Shown here piece after piece: positions 46,477 through 59,428 of a stretch of DNA of 64,000 bases. Position 1 is the stretch's first letter, and the number at the start of each line of letters is the position of its first letter. The DNA is taken from contig CM075941.1 of NCBI GenBank assembly GCA_038030265.1, positions 54,165,952 through 54,229,951 of the forward strand, given 5' to 3'. This DNA comes from Corythucha ciliata (lineage: Eukaryota; Arthropoda; Insecta; Hemiptera; Tingidae). Under the pieces are notes generated by a model, which saw nothing but the letters and a program-made list of their open reading frames with translations, ran no database searches and had not been told where the DNA came from. The translations under genes and the position numbers were made by a program.

Positions 46477-49416
46477 CAGTGGCGGCGGAAGTATTTTGGT
46501 TCAGGGGGGGGGGGCGAAATTAAGGCGCTTCCCCCCTTCCCTTCCCCACGATACCCTACACTACCATCACTTCCTTAGTTTTCATCAATAGAAGGTGAAG
46601 TGTAGTGTAGTTCTCAATTTTAAGTAAATAGAGGAGGCAAGGTATTGTATGGAGGTGCCCAATAGTCTTGAATTTTCAGCATTTAGGGAATGATTTGAAT
46701 GTGGTATACAACGGCCTGATTCTTGATAGGTTTTTGACTAATAATATTTTATTTTTATCCCACATGATACTAAAACCGAATTTTACGGCCGCAAATGAGT
46801 CCCAAAAGTGTCTCTTTCATGCCTAGGAACTAAAGTATTTTTCAAGCGACATGCTCCGAAAGTAGTCATTTTCTGTACCCAAAAATGTCTGGGAAATTGA
46901 CCATTACCGCACAGTGACATTCGAGAAATTTTCTGTACTAGTCCAGAAAATATTTTCCGTCCTAGTACGGAGAGTAAATGAACTCGGGTTATAACCTCGT
47001 TTAAGGTCTTCTTAAACTAAAGACACGAGAAGTCAGTAGTCAATTTGTCAAAGTCAGTTTTATCATTTCCTTGCTGTCGCGTGAAAAAAGTCGTACATCA
47101 CTCGTAGGAAGGAGATTTACCTCGCCTCGCCCGCCGGGCTTGTAATTTTACGGCTTGTAGTTTTAGAGCCACGACTTTAGCTCCTGCGTATACATATACT
47201 ATTATTGATTTCTTAGTTGTTTTTCTGCCACAAGAATATGGCAAGTATTCGTTTTAAATAATAAACGATAATCATTCGTACTCAAATAAAACAGCAAAGT
47301 GTGGGAATGCAGGTAGGGGCATAACTAGAAATCCGGATCCGGGGTTCGGATGGGGGCCCCTGAATAGCTTGAAGATGAAAAATCGGGATTTTCAAGTAGA
47401 TAAGATGAAAACGAATGGATAAACTCGCTTGTAAAAGTGAGTAAAACGCTGATTCGCGGCTGAAATTGAGAAAAATTGCTGAAATTTATGGCTGTTGATA
47501 TTAAGAAAAAGCGCTAGCTAATTCACAGCTGACATTGAGATAACGCAAAATCACGAATTGTTGGGGCGAAATTAGGAAAAAGCGCTAATTTACGCAGCTA
47601 AAACTGAGAAAATCGCTAATTCAAGGATGAAAAAGAGAAAAACGCAAATTCGCGTCGTCTTGAAAAAAAAAACACGCTAATTTACAGATAAAATTGTGAT
47701 AAAGTGCTAAAATTTAGCAACTTTCAAAATTTAGAACAAGCGCAAATTCACAGCTAAAAGGGAGAAAAACGCCAACTCAAGGATTCTCGGGGTAACATTG
47801 GGACTAAAATTTAGAAAAAGCGCTAATTCACGGGTGAAATAGTCAAAAACGCGAATTCGCGTCTAGATAAAAGTGAAGGAAAACTCAGCTAAGGTATGAA
47901 AAATTACGATTTTACGGATAAAATCGAGAAAAAACGCTAAAAATCGTAGCTAAAATTAAGAAAATGTGCTAATTTACTGCTAAAATTGAGAAACAAAACG
48001 CTAATTCACAGCTGAAAATGAGAGAAAACGCCAATTCTTAGGTGCAACTTTAAGGCTGAAGTTGAAAAGCGCTAATTCACGCGCTAAAGATGAGAAAAAC
48101 GCTAATTCAAGGATAAAAAAGAGAACAAAGCGAATTCGAGTCTAAAAATAGAGAAACACGCTATTATGATAAAGTGTTACAATTTGGCAGCTTTAAACAT
48201 TGGGAAAAAGCGCGAATTCACAGAAAACGCCAACTCACGGACTCTCGGGGCTGGGACTGAAATTGAGAAAAAGCGCTGCGATCCACGGCGTGAAATAGAG
48301 AAAAACGCGAATTTGCGTCTAAAAGTGGAGGAAAACTTTAATTCGCAACTAAGGTACAAAACATTTCAATTTTGCAGATAAAATCGAGAAAAAGTGCTAT
48401 AATTTCCAGCTAAAATTAAAAAATGTGGCCATTCACTGCTAAATTGGGGGTAAAAAGGCTAATTCACAGCTGAAATTGAGAATACCCCAACTTACACATT
48501 CTTGGGGAACTTTGGGAATAAAATTGAGAAAAAGCGCTAATTCAAGCGGCTAAAACTGTGAAAAAGCGCTAATTCGAGGGTAATAAATAGAGAAAAACAC
48601 GAATGGTTTTTTTTTGTAATGGAGAAAAGCGCGAATTTACGGCTTAAATTTAGAAAAATTGCTAATTTGCGGATAAAATTGGGAAAGAGCACTTAAACGC
48701 TACCTAATTTGCGGATTCTTAAGGCAACTTCACGGTAAGAGCTCGTAAAAAGCGCCGATTCGCAGCTAAAAATGAGAAAATGAGCTAATTCGCGGAAAAA
48801 ATTGAGAAAACGCACTTTAGAGGCAATTTCGTGGCTAAAATTGAGGAAAATATATACTTCAAAGCTGCAAAAAAGAATATTTACGGTTTAATTAGAGACT
48901 AAAGGGCCTCCTAGAGATTTCCGCCCTGGGCCCCGGACAAGTGTTGTTCCGCCACTGGGTAGCGGTGATCGCATAACAAAACAGCGGGTTTGATGCCCCC
49001 AGGGTAGAGATGCCCGGTGCGCACCGCACACGCCGCACGCCCCTTGCTACGCCTGTGCTTCATATTGCTTAAATTTGGGCTAAAACCCTCTCCGGGAAGG
49101 GTGGCCGATAGGTGGATCGCCCTCCTTTGCCAGATGGCAGGGGTAAAGTGTAGAAGAAGAATCAATAATATACCTAACAAAAAGTCTGCAGAAAAGTGAA
49201 AGATGGGGGGGGGGGGCGAATGTTCTAGGCATTGCTATTTTTCATCTTCTCGCAAATGATCCAGGGTTTTCGATCTGAGTGACGGTCGCTTGGTCCTCGA
49301 ATAAGAAGCGAAAAGGATAGAATAAGAACTTTGGGTGCAGTATTCGGGATAGAAGATTGGCATTGAAGCCTGGGGGGGGGGGCGCCCACCCTGCCCCCCC
49401 GGTTCCGCCGCCACTG
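46477..49416. mobile_element. hAT-like element F
   Basis: Perfect 8-bp target duplication GCCGTAAG at 46469-46476 and 49417-49424, with 14-bp terminal inverted repeats CAGTGGCGGCGGAA. Poly-G/poly-C tracts sit just inside both ends. The interior contains unique DNA (46560-47310), a minisatellite array (47410-48870), and at 48958-49062 a near-identical copy of the right end of element D, so at least one other insertion is nested here. No transposase. Confidence 0.88.
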
Positions 49417-49424
49417 GCCGTAAG

Positions 49425-50345
49425 TCAAAAGTTGCGACCGTGATCGTGCTAACAAGCGAGGGGCCGTATACTATACATATACCAGAGTGCTGTACAGGGT
49501 GTTTCAGAACTTTACGGCATCATTTTGCAGGCTTATTCCTGACCTGAAAATATTACGATTTGACGAAATGAACGTTGGTCAATAACAATTTCCCACAAAG
49601 ATGCGGGCGATTTTGTATTTTTGAAAATTTCGACGATTTTTCGACGAAAAGATTAAGGAAAAGTGGTAATCGGTGGCTAAAACAGAGAAAAACGCTCATT
49701 CATAGCTAACATTGAGAAAACTCGCTAATTATCGGAGACATTACGAAAAAGCGCTAACTCGTGGGTAAAGTGTACAAGAACGCTAATAAACAGTTAAAGC
49801 AGCAATGAATCGTTCACAGGCTCAGCTAATATTTAATTTTTTTTAAAAAATAGAAACGCCAATTCATGGTTTTTCGAAGCGTTGGTTCGCGGCTAATATT
49901 GAGAAAAAGTGTTCATTTCCCGCTAAAATCGAGGAAAATACACCGATTCTAAAAAGGCAACCCGCACGGGCAGTGTATTTTAAGGCAACTTCGCAGCTAA
50001 AATAGAGAAAATGCGCTAACTCCAATTTTTTTTTTTTTTTTTTTTGGTCATTAGGCTAAAATTGAGAAGGCGTGCAAGTGTGCTCTTCGCTAATGGTCAA
50101 GTAAGTGGCAAAAAGTCTTTTAAAAAAGCGGAAAATTGCTAATTCGTAGCAAAAAGCGGCAAAAATTGAGTATAAAAGCGCTAATTCGCGCCCGGTAGAA
50201 CCTGGTAATTGACGTCTAAAATTCGCGACTAACATTGAGAAAACTCCAATTCACGGTTCCCATAGAGGCAAACTTGCGCCTGAAACTCAGAAAAACGAGA
50301 GATTTATAGTAGAAACCTTCCCAACATCCGCCAATCCTAGATCCG
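49425..50345 (+). repeat. CAGGGTG end plus minisatellite array
   Basis: 49493-49520 begins TACAGGGTGTTTCAGAACTT, a foldback-type terminus. 49640-50290 is the plus-strand GCTAATTCGC array. At about 50334-50346 a transposon right end of the GATCCGCCACTG type is present without its partner. Confidence 0.65.
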
Positions 50346-51032
50346 CCACTGCTACCAATACTACGTTTGTATTTATGAACGTTCCTTGATTCGAGTCAAG
50401 ATCTTGTAAGAACAAGCAATTTAGAATCGTAAAATAGTAATTTTCTTTATTAAAAGTTGGCCATTTTTGCCAGCTGCCATTTCTCCGCTCAACCGTACGT
50501 GGGCCAGAGAGGTCCGCATGTGTCGAGGCTTTTCCTAGAACTTCCGGAGTGATGATAACGTAATCGCCACCCACAGGAAAATTCGTGTGGCCCCGAAAAA
50601 CGGGCTTAAGCGGCCATTAATCACCCGAATCACGGGGATTCTTTGTGATGAGAAACCCTGATATAGGAGGTTTCGTCCATTTCCATATTTTGGTCATTTT
50701 CGTCCAAAATGTTCCGATCTGCACCAAACGCGATTTACGAGTCCCTATGGCAATGCTAAAATGACAAATGCCCGCGGTTTTGGCGAGAATGTCCTTAAGG
50801 AGGTCGCCTGGTCGAAAATATTTTAATGAAATGTGGAATTCTGTGAAATTGATGCCTCCTTGCTGATGATTTCTACTTCTCTGATGGAAAGAATGAATAT
50901 TTTTATCGTGTAGGTATACTCTTCGTTCTGTTTTTTTTTTTTTTTTTTTTTTTTTTATCTTACGTTTGTTTTGTAATTGTTTCAAACAATTTTCTCCATG
51001 AATCTACTGATTATTGTTAAAATAACGGATCG
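50346..51032. other. 3' flank of the serine protease gene
   Basis: No gene seen. There is a poly-T tract at 50932-50956; 50600-50720 resembles other dispersed repeats. Confidence 0.45.
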
Positions 51033-52760
51033 TCAATTGTACGAGATAAGTTCTTGTAAAGACGTCGCATACACAATCTTTTTGATCCATTCAGCGTGGC
51101 AGGCCACCTCAGTGTACACGCCTGGTAAATTGGGTCGAGCGCAACCCACACCCCAGCTGACGACCCCGCACAAATAGTAGAACCCGTCGGAATGTTTACA
51201 TATCATGGGGCCACCTGAGTCACCCTACCAGCAAATCGGGAACATTTAGCGTTGTAATCTTACAGGTGAATGCTACGGGGAAGGGGGAATGAAGTGTCAA
51301 TATTATTTTGCCTCACCTGACACGAATCAGCGCCACCGTGATCCCAACCGCTGCACAGTTGACACTGACCGACGATGTTCGATCCGTAGCCAGCCTGAGC
51401 GTACAGGTGACGGCATTTTTCGAAGGGGACGAGCGGTAGGCCGACCGTTTGCAGGACGTGAGCGAGACCACCGTTCTCGGACAGACGACCCCATCCAGTT
51501 ATGATACCCAGACCTTCGTCCCGCCAAAAAAAAAACACCCAATTAAAAAAAAAAATGTTAGGTAGTTTTTGAATTGATTTTTACGTCCACACCTGGCTTG
51601 AATTTATGATTCAAACGGGGAACGCACAAAGGAGCGATCCATTTATTGTTGAAACGCAACGGCGAGCTAAGTTGAAGAAGAGCTATGTCATTCGTGAAAT
51701 TCTCTTTGATGTAGCCGTGAGTCAAGACGCGAGTGACCCCCACTTTTTGCTCGTGCCCTGTATTTTTAAGAGCCACAAAAATTATATTTGACGAGTGCCT
51801 ATTGGGGGGGGGGGTGGAGGAAGTAGAACCTTCAAACTTGTACAAATCGTGGTCACCCGCCACGACGAATATTTTAGACACTTCAGTGCTAGCGACACAG
51901 TGAGCAGCCGTCACAACCCAATAGCGACTTATGATGGCACCACCGCACGTATGTCGAAGCGTCCAAAATGTTTTGACTTGGATGGACACTTGCCATGGAA
52001 ATTCTCCTAGAAACGAATGAGCAACATTTGCAACAAAAACAAATTTTTGTTTGGGAGAGGGGGGGGAAGAGGCCTTGAAGAAAAACTTGACCCACTCTTA
52101 TCCTAACAACACTCATTTCCTGATTTAAACTTTCGTATCTTTTCCTCCGATATCAACGACTCACATCCTTTTCTGTTTAGTTACAGACTTCCCATAGAAA
52201 AATAAACGTTCATTATAGAAACCTGGTATAGCGTTGCTTCCTCCGACAATGCGATTTGTGTCGTTATCCTCCGATCCCCTCAATCCGCAGGGAATATCGT
52301 AACCAATGGGGCTGTAATAAAATCAAAAATGTTGATCGCAACATTTTGCGAGTCAGTTTTGTTTACCTCTCAGGACGATGGTTCGCCGTAATATTACGGC
52401 GGCTATTAAACTTTGAGTAACCGTAGAGCTTCGTCGAGTTTTCCGGCCGTTGAAATCTTGGAACAGGAAGCGTATTTATACGAAAATGAAAATTACTCTA
52501 TACACTCGAATGATTAACTCACACATCCGGCAGAGGAATCAAAATAGACGTGAGGTCGTAGTTGTTTAAATTTGTCACGTAATAAAACTGAAATTTAGGC
52601 CTCACTGAATTTCCCGCAAAATCTAGCACACAGAAAAAAAAAAAACGAGGCAGAATTTAATTTGCTTCTCTCGCCCTTCCCATAAACGTCATTAAAATCA
52701 CTAACCTGCGGTGCATTGCAATAACACAACGAGCAGTACAAAGGCGTTCAAAGTTTTCAT
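51033..52760 (-). CDS. Secreted trypsin-like serine protease (S1 family)
   Basis: Eight minus-strand exons: 52706-52760, 52523-52622, 52367-52495, 52223-52311, 51830-52006, 51593-51757, 51317-51513 and 51033-51224 (TGA), giving 367 residues. Residues 1-18 are a signal peptide ([18 protein letters not shown]). A pro-region of about 97 residues without a clip-domain cysteine pattern leads to the activation site R115/IVGG. Catalytic triad: His160 in TAAHC, Asp207 in NDIALL and Ser307 in GDSGGP. Asp301, six residues before the catalytic Ser, predicts cleavage after Arg/Lys. The lone Cys in the pro-region (DIPCG) probably forms the disulfide that keeps light and heavy chains together. The substrate is unknown; arthropod enzymes of this type act in cuticle, immune or developmental cascades. 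The intron 51758-51829 is exactly 72 nt with no in-frame stop, so unspliced mRNA would add 24 residues. Confidence 0.94.
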
Positions 52761-53099
52761 AATTTTTCGCGTCGAGAAGACAAACAACCTAATGACATCG
52801 CGCGAGAGGATTCCGAATTCCCTCCTCCCCCACCCCACCCAGACAACAACATTTCAATGGCCCCAAAGACTGGGAGGGTCGTAAATTTCTAATTAACGAA
52901 CGATTGTGGTTGGACGAAAAATTGATAAATTCTATTTTAGAAGTGTTTTTCGTAGGTATCTTTTACTTTGCTTTTGCCACCGAGTTATCCTAAAGCCCAC
53001 GCATCACCTTTGAGACAGACACTTTTTACGAGGCGACTGTACAGAACGAACAAGTACTTGCACGCTATGACAAAACTATACTACTGTGGTGTAACCCCC
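52761..53099. other. Upstream region of the serine protease gene
   Basis: Unique-looking sequence that should carry the promoter and 5' UTR of the minus-strand protease. No clear TATA box was picked out. It ends in a poly-C tract. Confidence 0.5.
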
Positions 53100-54050
53100 C
53101 CCCCCATCATTGTTGTGTCGTTTTTCTCCCCGTGAATCAACCCGGCACCTTAAAATTGAGAAAAATCTCTAAGTCGCTGCTAAAATGGGGGGAAAAGCGC
53201 TAACTCTCATGTCTAAATGTGAAAAAAATCGCACATTCATGGAAAAAATTAAGAACAAGTGCTGAAAAAATGAGAACAAGGGCTCATTTAAAGCTGAAAT
53301 TGAGAGAACGCCATTTCGCTATTTTTGGAGACAGCTTCAGGCCGGTCGTCCACTGGAAGCGTTTTCGAGCGGCGCTACAACGAGCGTACACACAAAAAGA
53401 CATAAATTAAATACATTGCTGCTAAGCCTGCAGTGGACGCGCGTTGTAGCGCGGCTCGAAAACGCTTCCAGTGGACGACCGACCTCATAGCTAAAATTGA
53501 GAAGAGGCGCTAATTCGGGGCTTAAAATGAGAAATGTGCTAATTAATTGCTATGTCGCTGTGTGAATGAAACATTGCCAATTCGCTAGTAAGCGCTAATT
53601 CGCTGCTAAAACTGAGAAAATCGCTAATTCACTGCTCAAATGTAGAAAAATTGCTAACCCATGGCACGGTTGGAAATAAATTCAGAAAGCTCTAATCCCC
53701 GGCTAAATTTGAGAAAAGGTGATAATTTGTGGGGCCTTCTAATTTACAGCCAAAATTGAGAAAATTCGCGGTTTCAACGGCCACTTAATTTGTTGCTCAG
53801 ATAAAGTGCTAAGTCTAGTAAGTCATAGCTAAAGCAAAAGCAATGGCTAATTCGTGCCTAGAATCGAGAAAAACTCGTATTATCGACTAAAATTTTTGAA
53901 CACCGCTAATTGAGAAAAAACGCTCATTCACAGCTAAAGTTAAGAAAACGCTAATCGCGGATCAAAATGAGAAAAATAGCTAATTCACGTCTAAAATTGA
54001 GAAAAAAACGCTAATTCTTGGCTAAAAGAGGAAAAATCGCTAGTTCATGG
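53100..54050 (+). repeat. Degenerate minisatellite array
   Basis: Plus-strand GCTAATTCGC / GGCTAAAATTGAG units, interrupted by the small inverted-repeat element at 53341-53482. Confidence 0.8.
53341..53482. mobile_element. MITE with 42-bp inverted ends
   Basis: The left end (53341-53382, beginning GCCGGTCGTCCACTGGAAGC) and right end (53442-53482) are inverted repeats with two mismatches. The total length of about 142 bp and absence of coding sequence are typical of a MITE. Its insertion splits a minisatellite array. Confidence 0.88.
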
Positions 54051-55573
54051 CAGAGGCGTAGCCAGCATTTGATCTAGAGGTGGGCAGCTCTAGATCAAAG
54101 TCAGATGAATCTCAATGCCTATTGTAGGCTTACATTCGGGGATGAGTCCCCAGAAAGAGAACTCGGTAGCTCACTCGGAGAGCTCGGTTACGCGAGGTAA
54201 ATCGACGTCAGACGTGAACTGTCAAATCCTAACATCTCTGCTGTAAAACTGTCTTTTTTTCATTCTATTTCGGAATTTCCGTCGAATAACTCCCCCCTAA
54301 AGGAAGTGATTTTTTTGGATAAGAACAAATTGGATATAGGGGGCTATGCGCCCACCAAACATTTACGGAGATTGCACCCAAGGTGCGGTCCAGTCTCCGT
54401 TTCGACCTGAGACCTTCAGCCAACAGGGCTACTCGGTCGAGGTCTCATCAGCCATGGATTGGACCATCGGTTGACTGTGACCACTTCTGACACCAGTTGT
54501 TGAATACGAAAGATCTCGGTTCTATAAAATGTATTTTTCGAAAGAACGTAACATGAAAGAGTCAATCATATGTTGATATATACACAACACCATCAAACTC
54601 TTCCATCGTTGTGACGAGTAGGGCGAAAAATCTGTGAAATCGTTCTCTGAATTGGACCACCCAGCGAAATTGGTTTGCTGGCAACACAAATACCCGAAAT
54701 TGGTTGTTCAAAAAATTGACAATTTCCGCAAACAATCTCGAGAGTTTCCGCTTTGGATTTCAAGTTTAAAACCGAATTAACGATATCCAGTTACGTATTA
54801 ACAATAATCACCGAAAGAACAACTGCCGTTCGAGTCAAATTAATAAGTTACAAGACCAAAATATAAAACTACAGAGAAGAAGTAGTTACAATTTCCTTAT
54901 GAAATTGACAATTTCTGCTTCAAACTGCCAATTTAAAGTTCATATTGACAATTTTTGCAGGCAATTTCCCTAAATAACTGACAAGTTATGCTTCAAATTG
55001 ACAATTTCCTAACAATGGGTCCGTTGTAAAACTATAACACGATTAATTGCGATTAATCCTTCCCTCTTATTTTACATGTTTGGGTTGAAAACAAAACCTC
55101 ATTAAGTGCTGAGCAATTTTTTGAGTTTTACAACGGGGCCAATATTGACGATTTGCTAATAAAAATGACAACTTCCTCCAGAACCTGGAAATTTCCTCAT
55201 AAAATTAACAATTCCCAGAAAATTTACGATTTCCTTTTGAAATTCACAATTTTCTAATCAAACTGTCCAATCCCTCATAAAATTGATTTCCTCAAAAATG
55301 ACAATTTCCTCATAAAATTGAATGTTTCTTTATAAAACTGACGATTTAATCATCAAACGGCACCTCTTAAACCGAACATGTCCTTATAAAATCATTTACC
55401 TCACCACCCCCTCTCTGAAAACTTATTATATGACGATTTTCCATAAAATATTGCAAGTTTTCTCACGAAATAGACAATTCCCTGTCTTTTTTTCATTCTA
55501 TTTCGGAATTTCCGTCGAATAACTCCCCTCCCCCTGCAGGAAGTGATATTGCTAATTTCACTTCACTTCAAAT
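54051..55573. other. Truncated transposon end and AATTGACAATTTCC repeats
   Basis: 54051 starts with CAGAGGCGTAGCCAGC, the left end of the family of elements A and B, followed by about 250 nt related to their right-hand parts; no right end is found. 54330-54520 looks unique. 54880-55360 is listed separately. 55483-55550 repeats the TTCATTCTATTTCGGAATTT block found at 54258. Confidence 0.55.
54880..55360. repeat. Degenerate TTGACAATTTCCTCATAAAA repeat
   Basis: A third minisatellite-like family with a loose period of about 20-25 nt, in which AATTGACAATTTCCT recurs. It is interrupted at about 55015-55140 by other sequence. Confidence 0.75.
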
Positions 55574-57494
55574 CAGGGGCGTAGCCATCAAGGGGTGGGC
55601 AGCCAGCCAGGCACACGGATTCAGTGTTGGGGGGGGGGGGCGCACGTCTTGAGAAAAAGTGCTCGTTCGCGGATGAAATCCATGAAAAGGACATTTTCCG
55701 GCTAGTACTGAGCGAAAACACCCATTCACGGCTAGAATTGAGAAATAGCGCTGATTCACGTTGAACTTGAGAAATAAAATCTGCTCATTGTTCCCGGTTG
55801 AAATTGAGAAAACACGCCAATTTGCGGTTTCGCGATCCAAAGTCCGGGCCGAAATTAAGAAAATGCGCTAACTCACGGTTTACAGTGCTCTTTTCACGGC
55901 TAAAATTGACAAAATAAATTGCGCGTTCAATTTAGAATTGAGAAAAATCGCTCATTTGCGGCTAAAAGTGAGGAAAAATGCCATTTCACGGCTAAAATTG
56001 AGAAATGGAGCTCACTCACGCAGGTAAAATTGAGAGAAGGCACCAGTTCGTGGTTTCTCAAACTAACATCTCGGTGAATATTGCGAAAAAGTGATAATTG
56101 ACTGTTTTTATACATTTAAATAGCAAGTTTGCGGGTACAATCGAGAAAGAGGGCGACTTAGCGCACACATTTTTGAAAAAGTTCTTATTTTCGGCTTAAA
56201 TTAAGGCACATTGAGGAAAACACCTATTTTAAGGTTCGTGATGCAACGTCCGGGTCAAAATTAAGGAAATTCATTAACATGAGTATTATGTGAACCTTTT
56301 CACTGCTGAAATTTGAAGGGGGGAGTTGCTCAAGGCAGAATTGAGATTAAAGCACGAATTTGCGGCTAAAATTGAGGGAAAATGAATTGGCAAAATTGTC
56401 ACAGTTTTTTGTTGATTATAGTGTAATTGTCGTGGCTCAAATTGAGAAATAGCGTTCATTCACAGGGTACATTGAGGAAAAACTGTTCTTTTGCGGCTGA
56501 AATTGAAAGAACGCACCTATTCGCGGTTTATGGGCGATACCCAGTGCTGGCCGTAATTAAAATAGTAAATAAAAAATGCGTCATTTCACGGTTTTTGAGA
56601 CCTTTTTACGGTTAAAATGAAGAAAATAGGCTATAGTTCGAGGTAGAATTGAGAAAAAGCACTCAGTTTCACCTAAAATTAAATAAAAACGAGAATTGGA
56701 CGCTACAAATAGTGCTCATTCAAGAGTTAAATGGGGGGGGGGGGATTCTGTGCAACTCCACTTGAGGAAAAACTGGATCCACTACACCTGTGGGCAGATT
56801 CACTGGCGAAAATAACAGATGAACCATTGCCTTTTTTCAGGCTTCTAACAGGATCTGAAGGTTAGAATCGCGTCAACTCACGGTCATCAGAGACTAAATT
56901 TGCACAGAAACGGCCACTATCCGTCAAAAAATAAATATCTGCTGGAAACCTGTCGTTTGTAGCCTTCTATTTCGGATTTTATGTCGAAAAATTGAAACTT
57001 CTCTCCCTCCCACTCCGGAAAGTGATACTTTTGGAGCTAAACTTTAAATTTTAGACCTGAGACGGTAAACAGAGCTGGCAGTTTCTCTCCCACCATAAGT
57101 CTGTATGGCCCAGCAGGCTAAACACGATTTGAGCTAACCCAAACACACGAAATTGCGCGTCGAACCTTGCGAAAATGAGATTTTAGTGCGAAAAATCAGC
57201 AAAATCGGTTTCCAAGTAAAGCCGACCCTCGAAATCGGTTTGTCAGCAACAAACATTCGCGAATTTTTGGTTTTTGGTGAAACCGATGTGCGAAAATGGG
57301 TTGTTTTTCTTAGTGAGAAAAATCCGCAAAATTGGATTTATGGAGCGAAATATAATAAATTTGTGTTTCTGTTAGCCAGATCAGGGAAGAAATTTTTGGA
57401 ATTTTGGGGGTGGGCAGCTGCCCCACGAAATCTGCGTTTTTGATTCTAGGGGAGGGCAACTGCCCACCCCTGCCCCCCGCTGGCTACGCCCATG
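55574..57494. mobile_element. Non-autonomous hAT-like element, copy B
   Basis: Eight-base target duplication CTTCAAAT (55566-55573) / CTTCAAGT (57495-57502), 7 of 8 matching. Ends CAGGGGCGTAGCCA and, on the reverse strand, CATGGGCGTAGCCA (12 of 14). The internal order matches copy A at 1030-3293: the GGGGTGGGCAGCCAG subterminus, GCGCACGTCTTGAGAAAAAG, the minisatellite array, the ACGGCCACTATC block, then the AAATCGGTTT section. It is about 340 nt shorter than copy A because the latter has extra repeat units in its right half. Confidence 0.84.
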
Positions 57495-57502
57495 CTTCAA
57501 GT

Positions 57503-59428
57503 TCACTTCACTAATTTCATTTGTTGACAATTTCATCGTGAAACTTACAAGTTTTGTGATGAAATATACAATTTCATCATAAAATTGCTCTTGCTGAGGC
57601 TTTTCACGTAAATTTTGCACGTGAGTATTTTGCCGAATGTTGCGTTTTGCCTACAATGGGGCATTTCGCGCCAAGTTTTCCCTGGGTGTGGGTTTTCGGG
57701 TAAATTTGGCCCAAGACGTGGCATCTTGCGCCATAAATTTATCGGATTTTGCTCAACTATGTGAAACAAATTCAGAGAGCAATCTGAATTGGGCGACGCG
57801 GAGAAATTGGTTTTCTGACAATTGAAATTAGTTGGGTTGTTCAGCGAGCAAAATCCGAGAAATTTATTTTGCAGTGAGTCAGATCAGGGAAAATTTTTTT
57901 CTTTTGATTACAAAATTTGTGATTTTTTTTTTTTTTTTTTTTTAGTCTAACCCGCAAAAATGTCGTTTAAGTGCGAAAAATCGGCGAAATTGGTGTCTGA
58001 AATAATCCGCCCCTTCAAAATTGGTTTGGCAGCAACAAACAACAAAAAAGCGAAAGTTGTATTTTTGTTGAACTCGACACGCGAAATTGTTTTTTTCAGC
58101 GAGAAACATCCGCAAAATTGGTTTCTAGCGAGTAGTGAATTCCAAGAAAAATTTTTTAGTGAGCCAGAGCCGGTGATTTGTTGTTTTCTTTTTTTAAAGT
58201 CCCGTCCACACGCTCAAACGTAACTTTGAAACTTACTGGTGCAAACGGGTTTGCACAAGCAATTCTGTGCGCACTTCCCGTCTACACGCACAAACTTGTT
58301 TGTGCAATCTCGACTGCACAAGTAAGTTTGAAGTAGTGTGGATGGGGCTTTAGCCAACAAGGATTTAGAGTGAAATTTCTCTGAATTTTTTTTTTAATGA
58401 GTCAAATCCGTGAAAATGATTAATTTTTTGGCAACAAAAATCAGAAAAATTGATTTCTCAGTGATTGAAATTTGTGAAATTGATTTTTTTGTGGGGCTGA
58501 GCTGCAAAATTAATTTTTTTTCAATGTGCGAAAACGACGAAAGTGGCTTTTGAATTAGGTCACTCCGTGAAATTGGCCCCTTTATTACAAAAAAGCCACG
58601 AAATTGGCGTTTTCTAGTGGGTGACATCCGAGTAATTGGTTTATTGCAGAACCAGTGAATAGAGACAATTTTGACGAAACGAAATGTAGTGAACCTGCAG
58701 TTGGATTTTAACTTTTTGATAGTATCTGGGGCCCTGGGGGTGTGGGCAGCTGCCACACCAAATCCACGCTTCTGAGTCTAGGGGAGGGCAACTGCCCACC
58801 CCTGTCCCTCTCTGGCTACGGCCATGCTTTGTTATTTAAATGACTTTTACCCGTTAAAATGGGTATTTCAATGTACTAAGCCCCTTGAAATTGGTCCGAT
58901 AATGGTCAAACCCCTAAAATTGGGATGCTCGAGAATGGTTTTTCGAAGGCCAATCCCGCAAATAAATTGATTGGTTTGGACCCTTAGAGGGGGGGGGGGA
59001 TGAGTGTTTTCCGATGTCCGGTATGATGTTTCGACCGATTTTCACAAGCGGACCAGCGAGATCCGCCAACGTCGAGGCTATCCCATGGGCTTCCAAAGAA
59101 CCGCTTGAAATTGCTTCCCAATTGAAGCGTGAACCCTCCCTCCCCCTTCATTTTAAATCAGCCTTGAAAAGGACTCGTTAAGATTTTTTTTTTTTTTTCA
59201 TATTTTGAAGAAATTACAGTCACTATCTCCTCCGGACTCGGAAAGACGATAGCGATAATTTTTTTTTTTTTTTTTGTTTATTACGGAATCGACGTCTCAA
59301 ATATTTAACTCTCCCCGTCAGTTTTCGATCGTAGCACGGTCAGTTCGGGTCATATAAATAATTTAAAAAACTAGATCACAGGAGCGAAGAATATTCCGTT
59401 TGGTTCTTTAGAAAAAACGGCTCCAAAT
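57503..59428. other. Related repeat remnants and promoter region of the hemicentin-like gene
   Basis: 57820-58690 continues the CGAAATTGGTTT-type degenerate repeat. 58735-58827 is another right end of the A/B family (GGGGGTGTGGGCAGCTGCC to GGCTACGGCCATG) with no left partner found. 59180-59275 has two poly-T tracts. About 59300-59428 should be the 5' UTR and promoter of the next gene. Confidence 0.5.
58196..58352. mobile_element. MITE with TAAAGYCCCRTCCACAC ends
   Basis: The left end AAAGTCCCGTCCACAC is matched on the reverse strand by AAAGCCCCATCCACAC at the right end. The interior repeats CAAACTTGTTTGTGCA-like palindromes (GTGCAAACGGGTTTGCAC, ACAAACTTGTTTGT). Flanks are TTTTTA / TTTAGC, compatible with a TA or TTA target. 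Confidence 0.82.
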
